From contig JAQTZQ010000003.1 of the NCBI GenBank assembly GCA_028687645.1, positions 1 through 64,000 on the forward strand: a DNA stretch of 64,000 nucleotides. Reading direction: 5' to 3'. Both the position numbers and the translations under genes were made by a program. This document shows, piece after piece, positions 28,134-39,484 of the stretch (position 1 is its first letter; every line of letters starts with the position of its first letter). Under the pieces are notes generated by a model that saw only the letters and a list, made by a program, of their open reading frames with translations, did no database searches and was not told the origin of the DNA. Origin of the DNA: Rhodocyclaceae bacterium (GTDB lineage: Bacteria; Pseudomonadota; Gammaproteobacteria; Burkholderiales; Rhodocyclaceae).

Positions 28134-30830
28134 ATGTTGAATTTGCGCAACTACAAGATCGGCACGCGTCTGATCATGACCACGATCGGCGCTTTGGGGT
28201 TGATGATTGCCTTTGTTGCGATTGCCTTGTATAGCCTGAGTTTGATCGGTGACAAGGTGGATTACATCGCCCAGAACAATAACAAAAAAACCGAATTGGC
28301 CGTCAATATGCGCCTGGGTAATCTACTGATTGCCAGAGGTGTTGCCGAGGCCATGATTTACGAAGAAAGTTCGCAGCAGGCAGCAGAATTCAGCAAAGTG
28401 CTGGCCGCGCAGAAAAACTATCTGGATGCAGAAAATCAGCTTAATTCCAGCTTGGGTTCGCAGCGGGGCAAAGAAATATTTGGGCGCGTTGTGTCAGCAA
28501 GAACGGAAGCGGATACCTCGATTGAGCGGATGTTCGCATTGATCAAGGCGGGTAATCAACCTTCAGCCGAGGCACATTTCGTCGATGATTTTCAGCCCAA
28601 AATGCAGCGCTGGTTTGAGAGTATTGGTGAGTTTGTTCAACTGCAAAAAGAAAATAATGAACGTAGCCTGGCCGAGATTGAGGAGATCAAATCCAATGTT
28701 CGGCTGACCATGCTATTGCTTGTCGGTCTGGCGATTGTAGTGATGATCCCGGCTGGTTTGTGGGTGACGCGTGAGATTACCGGCCCCTTGCACGACTCGA
28801 TTGCAGTGGCCGATGCGGTGGCGGCTGGTAAATTTGATAACCCGCTTGATTTGCAGGGTAAAGATGAGCCGTCGCAGTTGATGGCGGCGCTTGGACGGAT
28901 GCAGGATGACCTTAAAAATCGTACCGAAGCCGAACACAAGGTGGCTAATGAATCGCTGCGTATCAAGGTGGCGCTGGATTCTTCATCGAACAGCATGATG
29001 GTGGCCGATCCGGATGGTGTGATCATTTATTGCAATGCGGCGGCCAGTGAAATGATGCTCAAGGCTGAAGCAGGAATTCGCCGTGATTTGCCAAGTTTCA
29101 ATGCGAACAAAATTATTGGCTCGAATTTCGATATTTATCACCGAGATCCCGCCCACCAGCGCAATGTTCTGGGCTCCCTCAAGGGGGTGCATCGCACCCA
29201 GATTAACGTTGGCGGCCACACTTTCAGTCTGGTCGCTTGCCCAATTCACAATGAACGCAATGAACGTCTGGGTACGGTGGTTGAATGGAATGACCGGACG
29301 GCGGAAGTGGCGATTGAGGAAGAGGTCAGCGGGATTATTTCCGCCGCTGCTGCTGGCGATTTCTCGCGGCGCATTGGTGTTGATGAGATGAGTGGCTTTT
29401 TCCGTCAGATATCGTCGGGGATCAATGATCTTCTTGAGGTGAATAGCCACGCCTTGACGGACGTTGGTGCCATGCTGACGCGACTGTCGCAGGGTGATCT
29501 GACGCAGAAAATTGATACCGAATATCAGGGTATGCTTGGGCGCCTCAAAGACGATGCGAATGTGACGGTCGACAACCTGCAAGACATCATTTTCTCGATC
29601 AAGGGCGCGACCGACGCCATTAATACGGCGGCGCAAGAAATTGCCAGCGGCAACCAGGATCTTTCCGCGCGTACCGAGCAGCAGGCATCGAGTCTGGAAG
29701 AAACCACGTCCAACATGGAGCAACTGACCAGTACGGTCAAGCAGAATGCCGACAATGCGCGTCAGGCCAATGAGTTGGCCCACAAAGCGCAGCAGATTGC
29801 CGAGCAGGGCGGCCAGGTGGTTGGTCAGGTGGTAGAAACCATGGGGGCGATCCATCAGTCTTCCAACAAGATTTCAGACATCATCAGCGTCATTGACGGC
29901 ATCGCTTTCCAGACCAATATTCTTGCGCTTAACGCAGCGGTTGAGGCCGCGAGGGCGGGTGAGCAGGGGCGTGGATTTGCTGTAGTGGCAACCGAGGTGC
30001 GCAATTTGGCACAGCGCAGTGCAGCGGCAGCACGTGAGATCAAGGCGCTGATTTCCGATTCGGTCGATAAGGTTGAAAATGGTGGCCGGTTGGTGGATCA
30101 GGCTGGGCAGACGATGGGTGAGGTGGTTGCCAGTATTCAGCGGGTGGCCAAGATCATGGGGGATATTTCCCACGCGACCCATGAGCAAACAACCGGTATC
30201 GAACAGGTCGGTGTGGCGATCAGCCAGATGGATGAAATGACGCAGCAAAATGCGGCCTTGGTTGAAGAGGCTGCTGCAGCCGCCGAAAGTCTGGAGGAGC
30301 AGGCGCGCAATCTGGCGGAATCGGTATCCATTTTCCGGCTGGCTGGTGCATTAGTGATTGAGGGGCAGCAGAATCTCGCCGGACTTGATTTTGATGGCGC
30401 TATTTCGGCACATGGCAAATGGAAGCAGCGTCTACTTGATTATGTCGAGGGCGGCGGCGAGCAACTCGATCCGGTGGTGGTGGGGCGTGATGATCAGTGT
30501 GCGCTGGGGTGCTGGATTCATGGCGATGGTCGGGCGCTACGGCGGAATGCGCAGTATGCTGATTTGAAGGGCGAGCATGCGGGCTTCCATCGCTGTGCTG
30601 CCGATGTCATTCGCACTTGCCTCGCGGGTGATCGTGAAAGTGCCACGACTCAGATCAATGGAGAATTCTCTAATCGCTCCAAGCGCGTTATCAGTTTGCT
30701 TGAACGCATGCGTGGCGGCGAAAAAAATGCAGCAAAACCGCAGTTGACCGTAACAAGCCAAAAAATAGCTTCATCTCGCCCGTTGGCCGCGCTGAATGCG
30801 CCGACCGAAGACGAGTGGGCAGAATTTTAA
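28134..30830 (+). CDS. Methyl-accepting chemotaxis protein with HAMP, PAS, MCP signal and C-terminal CZB-like zinc-binding domain
   Basis: 4-helix-bundle-type periplasmic domain, HAMP, PAS, MCP hairpin; [16 protein letters not shown]...[10 protein letters not shown]-terminus EDEWAEF. Confidence 0.92.
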   Translation: MLNLRNYKIGTRLIMTTIGALGLMIAFVAIALYSLSLIGDKVDYIAQNNNKKTELAVNMRLGNLLIARGVAEAMIYEESSQQAAEFSKVLAAQKNYLDAENQLNSSLGSQRGKEIFGRVVSARTEADTSIERMFALIKAGNQPSAEAHFVDDFQPKMQRWFESIGEFVQLQKENNERSLAEIEEIKSNVRLTMLLLVGLAIVVMIPAGLWVTREITGPLHDSIAVADAVAAGKFDNPLDLQGKDEPSQLMAALGRMQDDLKNRTEAEHKVANESLRIKVALDSSSNSMMVADPDGVIIYCNAAASEMMLKAEAGIRRDLPSFNANKIIGSNFDIYHRDPAHQRNVLGSLKGVHRTQINVGGHTFSLVACPIHNERNERLGTVVEWNDRTAEVAIEEEVSGIISAAAAGDFSRRIGVDEMSGFFRQISSGINDLLEVNSHALTDVGAMLTRLSQGDLTQKIDTEYQGMLGRLKDDANVTVDNLQDIIFSIKGATDAINTAAQEIASGNQDLSARTEQQASSLEETTSNMEQLTSTVKQNADNARQANELAHKAQQIAEQGGQVVGQVVETMGAIHQSSNKISDIISVIDGIAFQTNILALNAAVEAARAGEQGRGFAVVATEVRNLAQRSAAAAREIKALISDSVDKVENGGRLVDQAGQTMGEVVASIQRVAKIMGDISHATHEQTTGIEQVGVAISQMDEMTQQNAALVEEAAAAAESLEEQARNLAESVSIFRLAGALVIEGQQNLAGLDFDGAISAHGKWKQRLLDYVEGGGEQLDPVVVGRDDQCALGCWIHGDGRALRRNAQYADLKGEHAGFHRCAADVIRTCLAGDRESATTQINGEFSNRSKRVISLLERMRGGEKNAAKPQLTVTSQKIASSRPLAALNAPTEDEWAEF
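30743..30754 (+). repeat. Recurrent 12-mer GTTGACCGTAAC
   Basis: Exact copy, 3' end of first large MCP gene. Confidence 0.6.
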
Positions 30831-30857
30831 CGATTCACGATCTGACGGATCCCGAAC

Positions 30858-33695
30858 ATGAGAAATAATCAACCCGTAACCAATGTCGAAATCCAACTGG
30901 AGGAACACAGCCTTATCGTCTCCAAGACGGATCTCAAAGGCCAGATTACCTACATCAACAAGGATTTTCTCGATATCAGCGGCTTTACCGAAGCCGAGCT
31001 GATTGGTCAGCCACACAATATCGTTCGGCACCCGGATATGCCGGTCGAAGCCTATGTGGATATGTGGAAAGACCTGAAGGATGGTCGTCCGTGGACGGGG
31101 ATTGTCAAGAATCGCTGCAAGAACGGGGAATTTTATTGGGTGCTGGCGACGGCGACACCGATTCGTGAGAATGGCCAAATCACCGGTTACTTGTCTGTCC
31201 GCCGCAAGGCAACGGCAGCGCAGATTCAGGCCGCCGATGGCGCTTATCGCCTGTTCCGGGAAAAGCGGGCTGGCGGGTTACGCATTCTTCATGGTGCAGT
31301 GGTCAAAGGTGGTCCCGGCGTAATCGCCGGATTGTCGCTTAAAGCCAAGCTGATGGCTGGTTTTGGGTCAATTCTTGCGGCCATGGCACTGGTTGCCGGG
31401 ATTGGTATCTGGGGGATGGGCCAGACCAATGACGCTCTCGAACGTATGTATCGCGATGCGCTACAGCCGACGCAGGCGCTGGCATCGATTGGCAAGTTGA
31501 TGGCGGATAACCGGGCGCAGGTTTTACTGGCGTTGCAGCACGACCCGAATGGAGCATATGCCACACTCCACGACCACCCGCTGGATTTTCACATCAAGCA
31601 GCTGGATGGCAACATTGCTGAAATCAGCAAGCAATGGGGTATCTACACAAAAGGCATTCATGACGAGGTGCAGCAAAGTGCTGCGAATGCTTACGTGGAG
31701 GCGCGCAAGCGTTATGTCAATGAGGGATTGCTAGCCGCCAAGGCCGCCTTGCTTGAGGGGCGCTATAACGATGCCAACATGATTTTGCTGACAAAAATAA
31801 ATCCGCTTTATGCCGAAGCCGGGAGTAAGGCAGAGGCGATTTTCAAGGCGGAAATTGAGTTGGGCCAGCAATTGATCAGCGAAGGCGAGGCAACCTACAA
31901 GGCTGACCGACTTTGGGCGCTGCTCATTCTTGTGTTGGCTTTGTTGGGGGGTAGTTTCATCGCCATGGCGCTGACGCGCTCGATAGCCAAGCCTATCGAA
32001 TCGATTATTGATACTTTCCAGAGTCTGGCCAATGGCGATTTCACGCGCAATGTTGACCTGGCGCGAAATGACGAACTCGGCAAGGTTCTCCAGGGATTGC
32101 AGTCGATGCAGATCCAGCAGGGCTTCAGTGTCTCTGAAGCGCAGCGGCTGGCTAACGATAACTTGCGGATTCGTATTGCGCTTGATTGCGTTTCAGCCAA
32201 TTTGCGCATCGCCGATGATGACGGTACCGTGATCTATGCTAACAAGGGTTTGCTGAACACGCTGCGTCTGATTGAACCTGGTATGCAGGAGCGACAGCCG
32301 GGCTTCGCGGTGGATAAATTTATCGGCAGCAATATCGGTGATTTCTACGCAGATCCAGCCGCCGCACTCAAAACCCTGCGTGAATTGCAAAGCACGCGCC
32401 AAGTTGAAATGGAAATTGGCGGGCGTATTTTCAATGTCTTGACCAATCCCATTGTCAATGATCGCAACCAGCGTTTGGGGACGGTGGGTGAGTGGGTGGA
32501 CCGTACCGCTGAGCTCAATGCCCAACGCTCGGTTGCAGCACTGATTAGCGAAGCATCGGCGGGTAATCTTGAAGCACGACTTGATACCCATGTTTTGGAG
32601 GGCTTCTATAAGGAGCTGGGAACCGGGATCAATAGTCTGGTTGAGACCAGTGGCTCGGCAATCAACGAGATTGCGGCGCTACTCTCCAAGGTCGCAGCCG
32701 GCGATCTCACGCATACGGTCAACTCGGAATATCAGGGGACATTTGGCCGCCTGCGTGATGATGCCAATGAAACGGTCAGCAAATTGCGTGAGCTGGTCGG
32801 CGACATTCAGAATTCAGCAGAAACCATCAATACGGCGGCCAAGGAAATTGCCTCCGGTAACGTTGATCTTTCCAGTCGTACTGAAGAGCAGGCCAGCAGT
32901 CTTGAAGAAACCGCCTCCAGTATGGAGCAGTTGACCGCCACGGTGCGCCAGAATGCGGAAAACGCAAAGCAGGCTAATGAATTGGCTGGAAACGCCCAAA
33001 CTGTGGCCGAGAAAGGTGGCGCAGTCGTCGGTCAGGTCGTTCACACCATGAGCTCAATCCATCAAGCGAGCAGCAAGATCGCCGATATTATCGGCGTGAT
33101 TGACGGCATTGCCTTCCAGACCAATATTCTGGCCTTGAATGCAGCGGTTGAGGCCGCGCGTGCTGGTGAGCAGGGTCGTGGTTTTGCCGTGGTGGCCACC
33201 GAAGTGCGTAACCTGGCCAAGCGCAGTGCCGATGCCGCCAAGGAAATCAAGGGCCTGATTTCTGATTCTGTCGATCGCGTCGAGGCGGGTAACCGTCTGG
33301 TGGATCAGGCCGGACGGACGATGGAAGAAGTCGTCGGCAGTATCAAACGTGTCGCCAAGATCGTGACGGATATTTCTGAAGCAAGCCGTGAGCAGAGCGC
33401 CGGTATCGAGCAGGTCAGTCTTGCGGTCAGCCAAATGGATGAGGTCACGCAGCAGAACGCTGCCTTGGTTGAAGAAGCTGCAGCGGCCGCAGAAAGCCTG
33501 GAGGAGCAGGCAATTCACCTGGCTGAATCGGTCGCTGTCTTCAAGGTGATGGATCGTGAGGTGACGGCACCTCGGCTGGCTGCGCCCGTACAACAAAGTG
33601 CAAAAAGTGCATCAAGCGGCAAGCAAAGGCAAAAGTCGAGTCCACGTCAGGCGGCTTTGCCGGAGTCTCTCGATGATGAGTGGAGTGAGTTCTAG
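30858..33695 (+). CDS. Aer-like methyl-accepting chemotaxis protein: N-terminal PAS, TM/periplasmic segment, HAMP, second PAS, MCP signal domain
   Basis: ITYINKDFLDISGFTEAELIGQPHNIVRHPDMPVEAYVDMWKDLKDGRPW; second PAS; C-terminus DDEWSEF. Confidence 0.92.
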   Translation: MRNNQPVTNVEIQLEEHSLIVSKTDLKGQITYINKDFLDISGFTEAELIGQPHNIVRHPDMPVEAYVDMWKDLKDGRPWTGIVKNRCKNGEFYWVLATATPIRENGQITGYLSVRRKATAAQIQAADGAYRLFREKRAGGLRILHGAVVKGGPGVIAGLSLKAKLMAGFGSILAAMALVAGIGIWGMGQTNDALERMYRDALQPTQALASIGKLMADNRAQVLLALQHDPNGAYATLHDHPLDFHIKQLDGNIAEISKQWGIYTKGIHDEVQQSAANAYVEARKRYVNEGLLAAKAALLEGRYNDANMILLTKINPLYAEAGSKAEAIFKAEIELGQQLISEGEATYKADRLWALLILVLALLGGSFIAMALTRSIAKPIESIIDTFQSLANGDFTRNVDLARNDELGKVLQGLQSMQIQQGFSVSEAQRLANDNLRIRIALDCVSANLRIADDDGTVIYANKGLLNTLRLIEPGMQERQPGFAVDKFIGSNIGDFYADPAAALKTLRELQSTRQVEMEIGGRIFNVLTNPIVNDRNQRLGTVGEWVDRTAELNAQRSVAALISEASAGNLEARLDTHVLEGFYKELGTGINSLVETSGSAINEIAALLSKVAAGDLTHTVNSEYQGTFGRLRDDANETVSKLRELVGDIQNSAETINTAAKEIASGNVDLSSRTEEQASSLEETASSMEQLTATVRQNAENAKQANELAGNAQTVAEKGGAVVGQVVHTMSSIHQASSKIADIIGVIDGIAFQTNILALNAAVEAARAGEQGRGFAVVATEVRNLAKRSADAAKEIKGLISDSVDRVEAGNRLVDQAGRTMEEVVGSIKRVAKIVTDISEASREQSAGIEQVSLAVSQMDEVTQQNAALVEEAAAAAESLEEQAIHLAESVAVFKVMDREVTAPRLAAPVQQSAKSASSGKQRQKSSPRQAALPESLDDEWSEF

Positions 33696-33742
33696 GCTGG
33701 ATAGGTGTTTTGCGGTCAACTGAATTGTGATGGGGGGTTTCA

Positions 33743-36466
33743 ATGGAAAAGCAGGGTGAGCCGACGAGTAAATTAGCCAATAAATTTTTGGGCATTGGTC
33801 TGGCTATCGCGTTGGCGCTTATTGTGCCGATTGTCCCGCTGCTTCAAGGTTATTCTGCGCAAATCAGCAGCACCGAACTGGAACGAGCCGGGGTCGCGGT
33901 CCACCGCGAAATGCGCGCAGTTTTGCAAGAGGTGCAGCGCCATCGCGGAGCGACTGCGGCGCTGTTATCCGGCAAGGAGGGGTTTCGTGAACGGGCAGAT
34001 GCCGCTCGTGCCGGCGTTGATGCTGCGGTAACCAAGTCAGACGCTGCTTTGCAGGCCAATGTTGCGCAATTGGGCAAAGATGAGCCGTGGGATAAATTCA
34101 AGTCTGGCTGGCAGCTCTTACGTGGCGAATATGCCAATCTGAAGGCCGCCGAGAGCGTCAAACGGCACAATGAGTTAATTGCCTTGTTGATGGACGCTAT
34201 GGGCATCATCGCTGATCACTCGGGTCTGGTGCTGGATCCGGAGCTGGCAACCTTTTACGCAATGTCGATTGCCGTGCTGGAGGTACCATTCGCGACCGAG
34301 CGCATGGGCCAGAGTCGGGCCCTGGGAGCGGTGATTTTGACTGATAAGGAGTTGGGGCAAGAGCGCCGCGACGCCATGATTGCTGCCTTCTCGGAAATGC
34401 GAATGCGCGAAAAATCGATTGTCGCCAGCGGCGAGAAGGTGATCGCGGCTAACACCTCGGCCGCCGCTCGCTTGCGATCCAGCTTTGATGAGTCGCGCAG
34501 CGGGATTGCTACTTTTATTACCAACGTCAGTGACAATATTCTGAAGCCTGAACAGTTGACCTACGACGCCGGGCGCTATTTTGATGAGACAACGAAGGCA
34601 ATTGATGCCTCGTTCAAGCTCTACGATAGTGCTATTGGTTTGCTTGATGATTTGCTGGTCGAGCGCATTTCCGGCATCAAGAACTCACGCCTGCTGATTT
34701 TGTTGATGGTGGTCAGCATTATTGCTGTGGCCGCGGGTTTTGCTTTTGTCACCTTGCGGCGCGTCAATCGCTCCATCATCACCGCTTCCGATGCGCTGGA
34801 TCAAATCGCCGGTGGTCGGCTGGATGTGCCGCTGACGATTGAAACGAACGATGAAATCGGCCACATGATCGGGCGCCTGGATGACATGCAAAAGCAGTTG
34901 CAGACGCGGATCGATAGTGAGCGCCGGATCAGCAACGAGAACTTGCGTATCAAGATGGCGCTGGACGGCGCGGGAACGGCCATGACCATATCTGATCAGC
35001 AAAATGTGCTGATTTACATGAATGCCGCTGCAGAGGCTTTGTGGCAACGGATGGAGCCGGAAATGCGACGCCGTGTGCCGAACTTCACGGTGGCCAACAT
35101 GAAGCGTCATTCGCTGGTTGAGTTTTTTGATGATCCGGCAGCGAAAACTGCCTACAGCGCAGAATTGACTGGCCCGCGTATGCTGGATATTGCGATGTGC
35201 GGTCGCATCTTGCAAGTGACGGCTTCCCCCGTGCGCGATGCTTCAGGCGCTTACCTCGGGCGCGCCAGCCAGTGGGTGGATCGTACCGAAGAGGTGGCGG
35301 TTGAAAACGAGGTTGCCGGCATCGTTGGCGGCGCCGCGCGTGGCGACTTTACGCGGCGTGTTACGGTCGACGGCAAAAATGGCTTCTTTTTGCGTTTGGC
35401 CAATGACCTCAATACTCTGATGCAAACCAGCCATGTCGGGCTTGATGATGTGGTTCATGTCCTGTCGGCGTTGGCCGAAGGGGATTTGACCAAAGGCATT
35501 GACGCGGAATACGAGGGTACCTTCGGGCAACTCAAGGACGACGCCAATCAAACAGTGACCCGGCTGCGAGAGATTATCGAGCGAATCCGTGAGTCAACCG
35601 ACGCGATCAATACCGCCGCCAAGGAAATTGCCTCAGGCAACCAGGATCTCTCGTCACGCACCGAAGAACAGGCCAGCAGTCTGGAGGAAACCGCATCAAG
35701 CATGGAGCAGTTGACCAGCACGGTGAAACATAACGCCGACAATGCTCGTCAGGCCAATGAGCTGGCCAGCAGCGCTCAGCTCATTGCGGTCAAGGGCGGT
35801 GAGATGGTCGCCAATGTGGTTGATACGATGAGCGCCATTCAGGAATCCAGTAGCCGTATTGCCGATATTATTGGTGTTATTGACGGCATTGCTTTCCAGA
35901 CCAATATTCTCGCTCTCAATGCTGCCGTTGAGGCCGCGCGTGCCGGAGAGCAGGGGCGTGGTTTTGCCGTGGTCGCGACCGAAGTCCGCAATCTGGCACA
36001 ACGCAGTGCCGATGCCGCCAAGGAAATCAAGGGCTTGATTTCTGATTCTGTGGGCAAGGTTGAAACCGGTAATCGCCAGGTTGATCAGGCCGGGCGAACC
36101 ATGGAAGAGGTCGTTAATAGTATCAAGCAGGTGGCCAAAATAATGGGGGATATCTCCGAGGCTAGCCGCGAGCAGAGTGCGGGTATCGAGCAAGTCAGTC
36201 TGGCCGTCACTCAAATGGACGAAGTGACGCAGCAAAATGCGGCCTTGGTTGAGCAAGCAGCAGCTGCAGCCGAAAGCCTGGAAGAGCAGGCGCATAATCT
36301 CGCCGATGCGATGTCAGTATTCAAGCTTTCTGTCCAAAGTGTCACCAAGTCCAGGCAGCTTGGTGTTCCGACAGCAGCTAACCCTGCAAGAGCGTCAATG
36401 CGTCAGGCAGCGGTAAAGCAAGCGGCGTTATCAGCGCCCATCGATGATGAGTGGAAGGAGCTTTAA
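33743..36466 (+). CDS. Methyl-accepting chemotaxis protein with NIT-like periplasmic domain, HAMP, PAS and MCP signal domain
   Basis: [18 protein letters not shown] (NIT-type ExxxHRG), HAMP, PAS, MCP hairpin; C-terminus DDEWKEL. Confidence 0.9.
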   Translation: MEKQGEPTSKLANKFLGIGLAIALALIVPIVPLLQGYSAQISSTELERAGVAVHREMRAVLQEVQRHRGATAALLSGKEGFRERADAARAGVDAAVTKSDAALQANVAQLGKDEPWDKFKSGWQLLRGEYANLKAAESVKRHNELIALLMDAMGIIADHSGLVLDPELATFYAMSIAVLEVPFATERMGQSRALGAVILTDKELGQERRDAMIAAFSEMRMREKSIVASGEKVIAANTSAAARLRSSFDESRSGIATFITNVSDNILKPEQLTYDAGRYFDETTKAIDASFKLYDSAIGLLDDLLVERISGIKNSRLLILLMVVSIIAVAAGFAFVTLRRVNRSIITASDALDQIAGGRLDVPLTIETNDEIGHMIGRLDDMQKQLQTRIDSERRISNENLRIKMALDGAGTAMTISDQQNVLIYMNAAAEALWQRMEPEMRRRVPNFTVANMKRHSLVEFFDDPAAKTAYSAELTGPRMLDIAMCGRILQVTASPVRDASGAYLGRASQWVDRTEEVAVENEVAGIVGGAARGDFTRRVTVDGKNGFFLRLANDLNTLMQTSHVGLDDVVHVLSALAEGDLTKGIDAEYEGTFGQLKDDANQTVTRLREIIERIRESTDAINTAAKEIASGNQDLSSRTEEQASSLEETASSMEQLTSTVKHNADNARQANELASSAQLIAVKGGEMVANVVDTMSAIQESSSRIADIIGVIDGIAFQTNILALNAAVEAARAGEQGRGFAVVATEVRNLAQRSADAAKEIKGLISDSVGKVETGNRQVDQAGRTMEEVVNSIKQVAKIMGDISEASREQSAGIEQVSLAVTQMDEVTQQNAALVEQAAAAAESLEEQAHNLADAMSVFKLSVQSVTKSRQLGVPTAANPARASMRQAAVKQAALSAPIDDEWKEL

Positions 36467-37365
36467 TGGCAGATTTGGGTAGGCCACCGCCGCGTAGTAC
36501 GATCGCCCAGGCTGGCAATCTTGCGCAGTTCGGACGCGACAAGGGGGATAGGGAATTTGCTTTCTCTGGAGCCGACTTCGAGCGCGTTCGTAAGCTGATT
36601 TATCAGCATGCCGGGATTTCGCTGTCGCCGGTCAAGCAGGACATGGTTTATTCGCGCCTTGCTCGGCGGTTAAGGGCTACAAACACCAATACTTTTGCCG
36701 AGTATCTCGATAAGCTGGAAAAAGGTGGCCCTGATGAGTGGGAGCGCTTCGTCAATTCGCTGACCACCAATCTCACTTCGTTTTTCCGTGAGCCCCACCA
36801 CTTTCCGATCTTCGCGGATCATCTGCAGAAACTAGGTACCAAGCGTCCGATTCGCGTTTGGTGCTCGGCAGCGTCGACCGGCGAAGAGCCTTATTCGATT
36901 GCCATTACGGTGCTTGAGACATTTGGTAATAGTGCCTCGCATGTTTCGATTTTTGCTTCTGATCTCGATACCAATGTGTTGGCAACGGCACAAAAGGGCG
37001 TGTATCCAGTCGAGCGTGTCGATAAAGTTTCCCCTGAGCGCCTCAAGCGGTTTTTTCTGAAAGGGAGTGGCAGTCAGGAGGGGTATGTTGCTGTGCGCCC
37101 GGAATTGAAGCGCTTGATTGAATTTCAACGGGTTAACTTGCTGGAACCGAACTGGCCGGTGCGTGGCCCACTGGACATCATATTTTGCCGTAACGTCATG
37201 ATTTACTTTGACAAGCCGACCCAGTACAAAATTCTCTCCCGCTTTGCACCGATGATGCAACCGGATGGATTGATGCTGGCAGGGCACTCTGAAAGCTTTC
37301 TGCACGCTGCTGATTTGTTCAAATCCATGGGCAAAACGGTCTATACCTTGGCCAAGGCACGTTAG
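36466..37365 (+). CDS. cheR: Chemotaxis protein methyltransferase CheR
   Basis: FFREPHHFPIFADHL, RVWCSAASTGEEPYSIA, DIIFCRNVMIYFD. Confidence 0.95.
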   Translation: MADLGRPPPRSTIAQAGNLAQFGRDKGDREFAFSGADFERVRKLIYQHAGISLSPVKQDMVYSRLARRLRATNTNTFAEYLDKLEKGGPDEWERFVNSLTTNLTSFFREPHHFPIFADHLQKLGTKRPIRVWCSAASTGEEPYSIAITVLETFGNSASHVSIFASDLDTNVLATAQKGVYPVERVDKVSPERLKRFFLKGSGSQEGYVAVRPELKRLIEFQRVNLLEPNWPVRGPLDIIFCRNVMIYFDKPTQYKILSRFAPMMQPDGLMLAGHSESFLHAADLFKSMGKTVYTLAKAR

Positions 37366-37380
37366 TCACAAAGGAAATCA

Positions 37381-37986
37381 GTGTCCCACAACCACGACGA
37401 GCACCTCGCCACCAATCGATATTACGATCGTCATTTCGATAGCGAAGCGGCCAAAATTTTGCCGGGTGAGTATTTTGTTACCGAAAAGGGTGTGCTACTG
37501 GTGACGGTTCTCGGCTCCTGTGTCGCCGCCTGTATTCGTGACACCAAATCGGGAATCGGCGGTATGAACCACTTCATGTTGCCAGATGATGGTGGTCGTG
37601 ATTCGGTCGGCGCATCAGCGCGCTATGGCACTTATGCCATGGAGGTGCTGATTAATCATTTGTTGAAAATGGGCGCACGCCGCACTAGCCTAGAAGCCAA
37701 AGTATTTGGTGGCGGCGCGGTAATGGCCAGTTTGTCGAGTAGTAATGTAGGTACACGCAATGCGGAATTCGTACTGAATTATCTGAAAACAGAAAAAATT
37801 CCGATTGTTGCCAAGGACTTGCTAGATTCATATCCAAGAAAAGTCTACTATTTCCCCGATTCTGGTAGGGTCATGGTCAAAAAACTACACCGGGTGCACA
37901 ACGAAACTTTGTTCACGCGGGAAAAGGACTACAAAGATCGCCTCAGTGGCTCGCCCGTTTCCGGCGATGTCGAGTTGTTTGTTTAG
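37381..37986 (+). CDS. cheD: Chemoreceptor glutamine deamidase CheD (GTG start)
   Basis: VLGSCVAACIRDTKSGIGGMNHFMLP; C-terminus SGDVELFV. Confidence 0.95.
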   Translation: MSHNHDEHLATNRYYDRHFDSEAAKILPGEYFVTEKGVLLVTVLGSCVAACIRDTKSGIGGMNHFMLPDDGGRDSVGASARYGTYAMEVLINHLLKMGARRTSLEAKVFGGGAVMASLSSSNVGTRNAEFVLNYLKTEKIPIVAKDLLDSYPRKVYYFPDSGRVMVKKLHRVHNETLFTREKDYKDRLSGSPVSGDVELFV

Positions 37987-38044
37987 TACGATGCATTGGG
38001 CGGTTGGCGGCCAATAATCAACGTTTTGCTGTGACATAAAATCA

Positions 38045-39097
38045 ATGAAAACTAAAGTTCTGGTGGTAGATGATTCAGCTTTGATGCGTGGCTTGCTGAC
38101 AGAAATGATCAACACCGCGACGGATATGGAGGTGGTCGGTGCCGCGCCCGATGCTGTCGTGGCGCGTGAGATGATCAAATCACTTAATCCGGATGTACTG
38201 ACTCTGGATGTCCAGATGCCTAAAATGGATGGTCTTGAATTTCTTGAGCGCCTGATGCGTTTGCGTCCGATGCCTGTCGTCATGGTCTCAGCCTATACCC
38301 AGACCGGTTCTGATACGACCCTAAAAGCTCTTGAACTTGGGGCTTTCGACTTTATCGGCAAGCCGCGGGCTGATGGCCAAAATAGTATGGAGGCGTACGC
38401 CGAAGAACTGGTGGATAAATTGCGTGCCGCCAAGGGAGCGCGCCTTCGTAAGTTTGCTGTACCGGCGCCGTCAGTCCGTCCTGTAACCTCTTCTTCTGTC
38501 ACTCCAATGGCCGCCGCGCGTATAGGAATAAGCAATAAAATCATATTTTTGGGCGCGTCGACCGGTGGAACCGAGGCCATTAAAGAATTTTTGATGGGAG
38601 TTCCTGCCGATTGTCCACCGATTTTGATTGTCCAACACATGCCAGAATCCTTCACCGCTTCATTTGCCAAGCGGTTGGATTCACTCTGTGCTCCCAAGGT
38701 CATTGAGGCTCAAGGTGGTGAAAAGGTCGAAAGCGGCACGGTTTACATTGCACCAGGGCACTCACACATGCAAATTCGCCGTACCTCAACGGGCTACGTT
38801 ACTGAGTTGCAGGCTACGGCCCCGGTTAATCGCCATCGTCCCTCCGTTGATGTGCTTTTTGACTCTGCTGCAGCAATTGTCAGCAAACAGGCGGTTGGTG
38901 TGATACTTACCGGCATGGGTAAAGATGGTGCTCAAGGGTTGTTGCGTATGCGTCAAGCGGGGGCAAAGACGTTTGGGCAGGACGAGGCTAGTTGTGTGGT
39001 GTATGGCATGCCGCGTGAGGCATTTTTGGTGGGTGCGGTTGAGGAGCAGTATCCATTGGAAGAAATTTCACGCAAAGTACTACAGGCGGCGCGGTGA
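38045..39097 (+). CDS. cheB: Protein-glutamate methylesterase CheB
   Basis: REC domain plus [45 protein letters not shown]. Confidence 0.96.
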   Translation: MKTKVLVVDDSALMRGLLTEMINTATDMEVVGAAPDAVVAREMIKSLNPDVLTLDVQMPKMDGLEFLERLMRLRPMPVVMVSAYTQTGSDTTLKALELGAFDFIGKPRADGQNSMEAYAEELVDKLRAAKGARLRKFAVPAPSVRPVTSSSVTPMAAARIGISNKIIFLGASTGGTEAIKEFLMGVPADCPPILIVQHMPESFTASFAKRLDSLCAPKVIEAQGGEKVESGTVYIAPGHSHMQIRRTSTGYVTELQATAPVNRHRPSVDVLFDSAAAIVSKQAVGVILTGMGKDGAQGLLRMRQAGAKTFGQDEASCVVYGMPREAFLVGAVEEQYPLEEISRKVLQAAR

Positions 39098-39178
39098 TCA
39101 GGGGTAGATTGGGCTTGATGCCTATGGCCAAAGTATTACACTAGCCAAGTTTGGTTCCAAAATAGATTAGGAAATTTT

Positions 39179-39484
39179 ATGCAAGCCACTGTTACCAAAG
39201 ATTCCACCAAGGCCACACTCAAATTGAATGGCCGTTTTGATTTCAATACGCATCGTGATTTCCGGGCAGCTTATGAGCCGCTTCTGGCTGATGCTTCAGT
39301 GAAGTCTATTGCAGTTGACTTCGCCGGGGTCGATTATCTGGATAGTTCGGCGCTCGGTATGTTGCTGATGTTGCGCGACAAAATGAGCGGTGTCAGCAAG
39401 GATGTGTCATTGATCGGTGTTCAGGGTAATGTCAAACAGGTGCTGGATATTGCCAACTTTGGCAAGTTGTTCCGTATTGCCTAA
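39179..39484 (+). CDS. STAS domain protein (anti-sigma factor antagonist-like)
   Basis: AVDFAGVDYLDSSALGMLLMLRDK. Confidence 0.9.
   Translation: MQATVTKDSTKATLKLNGRFDFNTHRDFRAAYEPLLADASVKSIAVDFAGVDYLDSSALGMLLMLRDKMSGVSKDVSLIGVQGNVKQVLDIANFGKLFRIA

Noticed and set aside
28983-29855. 290-aa ORF on the minus strand opposite an MCP gene
   Set aside because: Shadow ORF; the sense frame is a clear chemoreceptor and similar shadows (33054-33596, 35696-36295) recur opposite its paralogues
29640-36300. Long repeated DNA blocks that could suggest a mobile element or CRISPR-like array
   Set aside because: They are the conserved signalling hairpins of three paralogous MCP genes; no terminal repeats, transposase or regular spacers
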